Assembly: GCA_001657325.1 (NCBI GenBank)
Contig: LWRO01000005.1
Coordinates: 1 to 64,000, forward strand
DNA length: 64,000 nt
Direction: 5' to 3'
Origin: Geitlerinema sp. BBD 1991-9
Lineage (GTDB): Bacteria > Cyanobacteriota > Cyanobacteriia > Cyanobacteriales > Geitlerinemataceae
Shown: one piece after another, positions 58,201-64,000 of the stretch
Layout: every line of letters starts with the position of its first letter
Numbering within the stretch: position 1 is the first letter of the stretch
Position numbers and translations under genes: made by a program
Notes under the pieces: model-generated
Told to the model about the DNA's origin: nothing
The model's database searches: none
Seen by the model: only the letters and a program-made list of their open reading frames with translations

Positions 58201-58284
58201 CAAAGCTTGGTGCATAACGCGGAAATTTCATGAACGGGATTTCCCAGCCATTTTTCCTCCGCGTCACACACCCGACCATTACTA
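58201..58284 (-). repeat. CTAG-ended MITE-like element, copy C (truncated)
   Basis: A degraded ~84-bp relative of copy B: AAAGCTTGGTGCATAACGCG, GAAATTTCATGAAC and CCTCCGCGTCACACACCC. The outer TTCTGTACTGGCGCT part is missing; an ACTAG remains at the right end. Confidence 0.75.
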
Positions 58285-58394
58285 GAAGCCAGTAAAATTC
58301 GCTCGGATGCACAGGGATTTTAGATAAGATCGATCGAATTGTTCCCAAATCTCGCGATAATTGCGACAAACGTTCTAGCACCCGGATACAATCC

Positions 58395-59372
58395 GTGATG
58401 GAGTCCGTTCGTTCGCAGCCCCCTATGATCGAAGATCGCCCCTTTGTCGTTCAAACGTTCGACCTCAAGAAAACCTACCGCACGGGATTTTGGCTCAACC
58501 AGAAAATCGAATCCCTCAAAGGCTGTTCTCTATCGGTTCGTCAGGGCGAAACCTTTGGTTTGCTCGGCCCCAACGGTGCGGGTAAAACGACCCTTCTGAA
58601 AATCCTACTCGGTATCGTACATCCGAATTCTGGTGGCGGAACCCTCCTCGGATATCCCTTTGGCGATCGAACGGTGCGACAGCAAGTTGGCTATCTTCCC
58701 GAAAATCCCTATTTTTACGATTACCTCACCGCCTGGGAGTTTTTGAGCTTTATCGCGGGACTGTTCGGTGTATTCAACCCCGAACGAGATCGTCGTATCG
58801 TCCAATTACTCGATTGGGTGGGAATTTCGCAAATGACAGCCCGAAAGAAATTCTTACGCCACTATTCCAAGGGGATGCTGCAACGGGTGGGGATGGCTCA
58901 AGCGCTCATTGGAAATCCCGATGTGGTCTTTCTCGACGAACCGATGTCGGGACTCGATCCCCTGGGACGCTACCAGATTCGAGAAATTATTCTCGCCCTC
59001 AAAGACCAGGGGAAAACGATTTTCTTCAACAGTCACATTCTCTCGGATGTGGAAAAAATTTGCGATCGAGTAGCCGTTTTAGCGCGGGGTGAGTTGCTGT
59101 GCAGTGGCCGTTTGAACGAATTGCTCGGAGAGGCTGATGGCTATACGGTGCGCGGATGGGGGGGAACCCTGGAAGTACTCGAGAAATGGCTTCCCGATCT
59201 AGAGTTTGATGACGGGCAGTGGTACGGCACACTTCACGAAAACCTACAAGACTTCTTGGCGACACTCACGCTGATGGAAGCCCATTTGACCAATGTGACG
59301 CTCGCACGCCCGAGTTTGGAGGAGTTCTTCGTGCAGCAGTTGAACGATCGAGGATGGGGAATCGGAAAGTGA
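58395..59372 (+). CDS. ABC transporter ATP-binding protein (CcmA-like), no permease adjacent
   Basis: 325 aa. ABC ATPase with Walker A GPNGAGKTT (~58-66), Walker B VVFLDEPMSGLDPLG (~177) and H-loop NSHILSD. The signature motif is degenerate: HYSKGMLQRVGMAQAL instead of LSGGQ; YSKGM is seen in some ABC-2-type exporters. The C-terminal ~90 residues form the usual extension. The ABC-2 permease that normally follows is absent: the next 200 bp hold a MITE and then the convergent P-type ATPase. Substrate unknown. Confidence 0.88.
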   Translation: MMESVRSQPPMIEDRPFVVQTFDLKKTYRTGFWLNQKIESLKGCSLSVRQGETFGLLGPNGAGKTTLLKILLGIVHPNSGGGTLLGYPFGDRTVRQQVGYLPENPYFYDYLTAWEFLSFIAGLFGVFNPERDRRIVQLLDWVGISQMTARKKFLRHYSKGMLQRVGMAQALIGNPDVVFLDEPMSGLDPLGRYQIREIILALKDQGKTIFFNSHILSDVEKICDRVAVLARGELLCSGRLNELLGEADGYTVRGWGGTLEVLEKWLPDLEFDDGQWYGTLHENLQDFLATLTLMEAHLTNVTLARPSLEEFFVQQLNDRGWGIGK

Positions 59373-59465
59373 GGAAGAAAAATGAGGACGCGGAAAGAGA
59401 TGGCGATTGCTTCAGTCGATCGAGCCATTCTTTCCCATTCTCCCGAGCCTCTAAGATTGAACCCT

Positions 59466-59583
59466 CTAGAGCAGCAGCACAAAAGTGCTGGGTGCGTTAC
59501 GCGGAAATCTCATGAACTGGATTTTCAACCCATTTTTCGTCCGCGTAACACACCCGACCATTACTTCTGTACTGGCACTCTAG
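59466..59583 (+). repeat. CTAG-ended MITE-like element, copy D
   Basis: A 118-bp complete copy, same length as copy A but inverted relative to it: CTAGAGCAGCAGCACAAAAG, GGTGCGTTACGCGG, then TCCGCGTAACACACCC and TTCTGTACTGGCACTCTAG. The final CTAG supplies the TAG stop codon of the P-type ATPase gene on the minus strand. Confidence 0.85.
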
Positions 59584-61517
59584 GATTTAACGAACAGAAC
59601 GCGCGAGGCGTTGGCCACGGCGAGGAGCGCAACACCGACATCGGCAAAGACAGCAGCCCACATCGTTGCCAGCCCGAAAATGCCAAGAACGACAACGAGG
59701 CCTTTAACCCCCAAGGCGAACGCGATGTTTTGCCAGACAATACGGCGAGTGCGGCGACTGACTTCTAACGCTTCTGCCAGTTTTGAGGGTGCGTCTAACA
59801 TGAGAACCACATCCGCCGTTTCGATGGCTGCGTCCGATCCCAAGCCACCCATCGCAATCCCAACATCGGCGAGGGCGATCGAAGGTGCGTCGTTGATGCC
59901 GTCTCCGACAAAGGCAACGCTACCGTGATGTTGGCGATCTCGTAATACGCGCTCGAGGGCTGCGGCTTTTTCTTCTGGCAACAGTTCGGCGCAAACGTCG
60001 TCTAGGGCTAACGATCGAGCCACAGAGTCCGCAACCGTGCGTTCGTCCCCTGTCAACATGACGATTCGATCGACTCCTAACGCGCGCAATTCCGTCACCG
60101 CAGTGACCGCGTCGTCGCGCAGTCGATCGGAAACGACGATGTCACCGGCATAACGATCGTCAACGGCAACTCGAACCACCGTTCCGCCGTTCTCTTTCGT
60201 GGAATTCTCCGCCCCAGGGACGAGTCGAGCGTTCCCTACAGCAATCGATCGATCGATCGATCCGTCTCGCACCGTCGCCCGCACGCCACATCCCGCAATT
60301 TCACTGTAGTCTGCGACTGCATGGCCGTTCGAGTCGTTGTTAGAAGCGCGACAGATCGATCGCGCGATCGGGTGGTTAGAGTGAGATTCGGCTAAGGCGG
60401 CCAATCGCAAAATGGCTTCTGCGTCCCAACCCTCGTGTGGTTGTATCTGCGTTACCTCAAACGTTCCTTCCGTCAAAGTTCCGGTTTTGTCGAACACCAC
60501 CGTTTTCAACGTTGCCAGTCGATCGAGAAACACCGATCCTTTCACCAAAATTCCCCGTTTCGCTGCACCGCCAACCCCACCGAAATATCCCAAGGGAATG
60601 CTGATGACCAAACCGCAGGGACAGGAAATAACCAACAGAATTAACGCCCGATAAAACCACTCTGCCACAGTCGCACCGGGTAACACCAACGGCGGAATCG
60701 TCGCGATCGCCATAGCTAATCCAACGACGATCGGCGTATAACGACGGGCAAATCGCGTAATAAATTTCTCCGTCGGCGCTTTCTGATTGCGGGCGTTTTC
60801 GACTAACTCCAAAATTCGCACGATCGAGGATTCCCCGAAAAGCTGGGTTACGCGAACGGTTAACACGCCCGTTTGGTTAATCGTTCCAGCCAAGACGCGC
60901 TCGCCTGGGCGAACCTGTTTCGGCACCGATTCCCCTGTCAACGCCGATAAATCGAGGTAACTGCTCCCTTGAAGCACTTCGCCGTCGAGCGGAATGCGCT
61001 CTCCAGGCTTGACAACGATGACCTCGCCAACTTTCACGGTTTTCGGAGAGACAGAGCGCAGCCCCTCGGGGGTTTTCAAATTTGCCACGTCCGGACGCAC
61101 GGCGAGCAGCGATCGAATGGAATCACGAGATCGATCGACCGCTAAATCCTGCACCGCCTCTCCAATCCGGTAAAACAGCATTACGCCCACAGCTTCCGGG
61201 ATCTCGCCGATAGCGATCGCCCCCATCGTTGCCACGCTCATTAAAAACGTCTCGTCGAACGCTCGTCCTCGCAGGATATTGCGCCCAGCCGTTTTCAGCA
61301 CGTCCCATCCAACGACGAGGTATGCCGGGGCGAACCACAGCATTTCCCACGTGCCACTGAGAACCTCGAATCCCAGCAGTACCAAACCCAGCGCAAACCA
61401 AATCGTCGCGCCGAGCAACAGAAGACGTTCTCTCTGTCGCCCTTTGGATGTTGCAGCGGTTGAGGGTTCACCGTGACAGCTACAGCCGCTCGTTTGAGGT
61501 TTCGGTGCGACACTCAT
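59580..61517 (-). CDS. heavy-metal P1B-type ATPase (Zn/Cd/Pb exporter type)
   Basis: 645 aa. Membrane motif SCPCGLVISIPLGYFGG (~298) marks the CPC metal pathway of the CadA/ZntA/ZiaA group. Phosphorylation motif DKTGTLTEG (~340), TGES in the actuator (ALTGESVPKQV), and hinge GDGINDAPS (~537) are intact, so it should be active. The N-terminal HMA metal-binding domain is missing; only a short CSCH stretch (Cys12, Cys14) remains. Two SmtB-type inverted repeats lie upstream (61528-61592), implying metal-regulated derepression, but no SmtB/ZiaR gene is adjacent. The TAG stop sits in the end of a MITE. Confidence 0.92.
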   Translation of the reverse strand: MSVAPKPQTSGCSCHGEPSTAATSKGRQRERLLLLGATIWFALGLVLLGFEVLSGTWEMLWFAPAYLVVGWDVLKTAGRNILRGRAFDETFLMSVATMGAIAIGEIPEAVGVMLFYRIGEAVQDLAVDRSRDSIRSLLAVRPDVANLKTPEGLRSVSPKTVKVGEVIVVKPGERIPLDGEVLQGSSYLDLSALTGESVPKQVRPGERVLAGTINQTGVLTVRVTQLFGESSIVRILELVENARNQKAPTEKFITRFARRYTPIVVGLAMAIATIPPLVLPGATVAEWFYRALILLVISCPCGLVISIPLGYFGGVGGAAKRGILVKGSVFLDRLATLKTVVFDKTGTLTEGTFEVTQIQPHEGWDAEAILRLAALAESHSNHPIARSICRASNNDSNGHAVADYSEIAGCGVRATVRDGSIDRSIAVGNARLVPGAENSTKENGGTVVRVAVDDRYAGDIVVSDRLRDDAVTAVTELRALGVDRIVMLTGDERTVADSVARSLALDDVCAELLPEEKAAALERVLRDRQHHGSVAFVGDGINDAPSIALADVGIAMGGLGSDAAIETADVVLMLDAPSKLAEALEVSRRTRRIVWQNIAFALGVKGLVVVLGIFGLATMWAAVFADVGVALLAVANASRVLFVKS

Positions 61518-61527
61518 ATCTTTGAAG

Positions 61528-61592
61528 TCTGAACGGTTATTCAGATTTTAGATCGTTGAATCAAAAAATGAAAGCCTGAGCAATTGTTCAGA
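61528..61592 (-). promoter_or_regulatory. two SmtB/ZiaR-type operator-like inverted repeats
   Basis: Site 1, TCTGAACGGTTATTCAGA (61528-61545), has perfect TCTGAA/TTCAGA arms. Site 2, CCTGAGCAATTGTTCAGA (61575-61592), is imperfect. Both resemble the TGAACA-N-TTCA repeats bound by SmtB and ZiaR upstream of cyanobacterial metal genes. They lie 11-75 bp before the P-type ATPase start. Confidence 0.7.
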
Positions 61593-61666
61593 TTTTGGAA
61601 AATTGAGATAGAGTAAACCCAGGGGATCGACGGAACAGCTGAATGAGTCAGACCTTCTGTGCTGTC

Positions 61667-63034
61667 TTATCGATTTCCCAGACGATCGAGGGCGTACAAA
61701 TCCCGTCCCCGTCCCAACGCGAACTGAAGCGAATGGGGCAAATCTTTACTGTTGGCCGTGACGAACAGCACGAAAGCGATCGAAGCCAAGCCCATAGCAA
61801 TAGCGAACAGGCTCGAATAGCTCAGATATTGCGCCACCGATCCCAGCAATGGCCCAGCGATAGCGATACCCAGATCGAAGCCGCCTACACACAGAGAGAA
61901 TATCCTTCCTCGCTCTTGGGGTTTCGATCGATCCGTCATCAGGGCGATCGTCGTCGGAATCAACACCCCGGCTCCCATACCTTCCAAAAAAGCCGCTAGA
62001 AGAAACAGTTCGCTTCGATCGGATTGAGAAAGAATCGCCATCGATAGCACGTAGCAAACTAACGCACTGCTGATAAACAATCCTCGTCCGATGCGATCGG
62101 AGGCGCGTCCGGCAAATAGGCGCATACTGAAGCTCGAAACCGCTGCCGTCGTGTAAAACCAACCCGGGTTGAGATCGATCGAACTCGCCTCAATGTATAA
62201 CGGCACAAACGTCGTTATCGTGCCGAAAATCAATCCGACGACCAACATGACGAAAGTTGGAACGCGAACCGAAGGACTGGTGAGTAATTTCCAAAACGGC
62301 AGATCGGCTGAAGCAGACGTCGAATTTTCCGCTGAAACCTTCGACGAAGGCGGAGAGTCTGCTCGATCGATCTTGGGTTCCTCAACCGATCTCGCCAACC
62401 ACCAACTGAGCGCCCCAAACGTCGCCGTCATGCCAAACAATGCAGAGTAACCCAAGTCAGCTTGAACGAATCCCCCCAGAGCCGGGCCGATCGCCACACC
62501 GAGCGGTGTCACCAACGTCATGTAACCGATCAGTTCTCCCCGCTGTTGGGGTGGAGACAAATCAGCCACCAAAGCGCTGTAAGCTGTGGTGAACGCTGCT
62601 ACGCTGATTCCGTGAAACGCTCGGAGCAACATCAAGCTCGAAATCGAGGTGACGAAAAAATAACCCAGCGGTGCCAGCGTCACCACCGCCGTTCCGACCC
62701 GTAAGACGGACGTGCGACTGCGTCGATCGGCCCAAGTTCCCAACGTCGGACGGGATAACAGCAACCCGATAGCAAACGCGCCCATCACGAAACCGACTTG
62801 TTGCTGCGTCCCCCCCACATCTCGAACGTACAGGGGCAGCGTGGGCAGCAACGATGCCATACTCGACCAAAAAAATAGCCCGACTGCGAACAGTCGGAGA
62901 AAAGTGCATTGTTGCGATCGAGTCAATGCTTGAAAAACGCTCAAAACTGATAAGTCTCCCGCAACCCATTCGTTGCTGTCGCTCAGCCTGCGTATGAGTC
63001 TAGAACCCCACAGAACCCCACTGTAACGACGCAC
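61667..63034 (-). CDS. MFS transporter (multidrug/sugar efflux type)
   Basis: 455 aa with 12 predicted membrane helices. Motif A-like GTWADRRSRTSVLRVG between helices 2 and 3, and a second-half counterpart GRASDRIGRGLF. A long central loop (~232-260) separates the halves. The first ~35 residues look non-native, so the true start may be a TTG near 62943. Substrate not predictable; the neighbouring metal ATPase is transcribed in the same direction but is probably independent. Confidence 0.88.
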   Translation of the reverse strand: MRRYSGVLWGSRLIRRLSDSNEWVAGDLSVLSVFQALTRSQQCTFLRLFAVGLFFWSSMASLLPTLPLYVRDVGGTQQQVGFVMGAFAIGLLLSRPTLGTWADRRSRTSVLRVGTAVVTLAPLGYFFVTSISSLMLLRAFHGISVAAFTTAYSALVADLSPPQQRGELIGYMTLVTPLGVAIGPALGGFVQADLGYSALFGMTATFGALSWWLARSVEEPKIDRADSPPSSKVSAENSTSASADLPFWKLLTSPSVRVPTFVMLVVGLIFGTITTFVPLYIEASSIDLNPGWFYTTAAVSSFSMRLFAGRASDRIGRGLFISSALVCYVLSMAILSQSDRSELFLLAAFLEGMGAGVLIPTTIALMTDRSKPQERGRIFSLCVGGFDLGIAIAGPLLGSVAQYLSYSSLFAIAMGLASIAFVLFVTANSKDLPHSLQFALGRGRDLYALDRLGNR

Positions 63035-63178
63035 CGCTGTACGAATTTATGTTAACAAAACCGACTCGATCGCGCTGGCTGCAAAGTTTGACGAACAAAT
63101 GACGACAAAGTCCAGAATGCAGGGCTAAACTGAAATGACTTTTTTCTCTTCAGCCGTTTTTCTGAATTTAACGAGATC

Positions 63179-63931
63179 GTGAAACCGACGAATTACACCT
63201 TTGCCAACGGGCGTACTGCTACGAGCGCTTACTTGGAATCCCCAGAGGATTTTCCGAACGCATTGATATTCCTTGACCTCGCACCATCCCGTCCCGTTCT
63301 CGTTCTCGTTGGGGGGGCGAGCAAGATGGAACCCGAAGCGTTCGATCGACTGCAGACTCTCTTCGATAACGTTCTCGCCCCTGCCCTGGAAGATCTCGGT
63401 GCAGTTGCCATTGATGGCGGAACGGACTGCGGTGTCATGCAACTGATGGGACAAGCCCGAACTCGCATCGACGGAACGTTTCCCCTCATCGGCGTTTGTG
63501 CGATCGGCACGGTGATTTTGCCCGATGGTACGCCGCCGCCCTCCGACGAAGCTGCTCCCCTCGAACCCAACCACACACACTTCGTTTTCGTTCCCGGCTC
63601 GAATTGGGGTGCAGAAAGTCCTTGGCTGGCGCGTTTGGCAACGCATATCGCCAGCGATGCGCCCTCGTGTACCTTCGTCAGTAACGGTGGCGAAATTACC
63701 TGGCAAGATGTCAGTTACAGCGTAGGAGAAGCGCGCACGACGGTCGTTCTCGGTGGAAGCGGACGAACCGCCGATAAAATTGCAGCGGGTTTGCGCGGCG
63801 AACCCACAGACGATCGAGCTGTGCCGCTCATCGCATCGGGACACTTACAAGTGCTGAACTTAGATACTGAGATCGATCGCCTCGAAACGGTCATCTATCA
63901 GCTTCTCGCGCCCCAAACCGCGCGTGCGTAA
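63179..63931 (+). CDS. LSDAT/SLOG-superfamily protein
   Basis: 250 aa, GTG start. Rossmann-like nucleotide-binding pattern VLVLVGGASKMEPEAFDRLQ, DGGTDCGVMQLMGQAR, PLIGVCAIGTVILPDG and a C-terminal VVLGGSGRTADKIAAGL, which fit the prokaryotic LSDAT branch of the SLOG superfamily (relatives sit in TRPM channels and in some defence or NAD-derivative-sensing systems). No membrane or effector domain is fused. It stands alone next to a divergent MFS gene. Ligand and role unknown. Confidence 0.75.
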   Translation: MKPTNYTFANGRTATSAYLESPEDFPNALIFLDLAPSRPVLVLVGGASKMEPEAFDRLQTLFDNVLAPALEDLGAVAIDGGTDCGVMQLMGQARTRIDGTFPLIGVCAIGTVILPDGTPPPSDEAAPLEPNHTHFVFVPGSNWGAESPWLARLATHIASDAPSCTFVSNGGEITWQDVSYSVGEARTTVVLGGSGRTADKIAAGLRGEPTDDRAVPLIASGHLQVLNLDTEIDRLETVIYQLLAPQTARA

Positions 63932-64000
63932 AAACTCTGAGAAGACGCTGTTCCCCAGACCCTAATTCCCATATACTGCTGATAAACTCACAACAGCGTG
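63932..64000. other. window end, no feature seen
   Basis: Remaining 69 bp after the LSDAT gene; nothing recognisable. Confidence 0.3.

Noticed and set aside
58082-58381. Minus-strand 99-codon frame
   Set aside because: It spans a terminator hairpin and MITE copy C, so it is not a real gene.

Overview
The window reads as a filamentous, gliding or twitching cyanobacterium. Support comes from phytoene desaturase plus phytoene synthase (crtP-crtB), the cyanobacterial glutamate-cysteine ligase, an SLH/iron-uptake porin, a CcsA-type (ycf5) cytochrome maturation protein, a pil/hmp type IV pilus chemosensory operon with hmpF, and the very high density of CGATCG/GCGATCGC (HIP1-like) octamers. No rRNA or tRNA gene and no CRISPR array was recognised.

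Layout. 1-7601 (minus): the chemosensory operon pilG-pilH-pilI-pilJ-pilL (PatA-type regulator, CheY, CheW, MCP, CheA; the last runs off the window), divergent from hmpF (8052-9806). 9873-13578: tilS, then a redox/sulfur group made of a thioredoxin-CcdA fusion, a periplasmic rhodanese and a two-cysteine ArsR regulator. 13931-14929: ccsA. 14930-20192: an accessory island with a 1238-aa right-handed beta-helix/RTX secreted protein, a decayed copy of its RTX tail and two families of small palindromic repeats. 20193-25123: a lipoprotein solute-binding protein, an alpha/beta hydrolase, a small basic protein, a broken lipase gene and a diguanylate cyclase. 25120-27680: rpmG-rpsR-RNase II/R. 28401-29495: a decayed polymorphic-toxin/immunity module interrupted by a MITE. 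29894-31561: porin. 31792-37690: three tiny stand-alone HisKA-like (DHp) proteins interspersed with rph, a GNAT enzyme and crtP-crtB. 37687-41810: ssb-rsmG and a nucleotidyltransferase/phosphomutase-like fusion. 42742-46290: ATP-type PEP carboxykinase facing PBP2. 46675-51179: potA-potD-potB-potC polyamine importer. 51554-58025: MscS channel, gshA, trmL, LysM/M23 endopeptidase. 58395-63931: an ABC ATPase, a Zn/Cd-type P1B ATPase behind SmtB-like operators, an MFS transporter and an LSDAT/SLOG protein.

The most notable observations are: (i) a roughly 118-bp MITE family with CTAG ends, one copy of which can be excised on paper at its CTAG repeat to restore an open reading frame; (ii) orphan toxin/immunity debris that this copy interrupts; (iii) a family of 84-92-aa DHp-only proteins with no kinase domain; (iv) a rhodanese / thioredoxin-CcdA / cysteine-ArsR cluster; (v) a mosaic RTX gene with a nearby pseudogene of its tail and two flanking 87-bp repeats; and (vi) a PilJ receptor with a large acidic cytoplasmic N-terminus and almost no periplasmic sensor loop. 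None of these is proven to be a new system; decisive checks are given with each.
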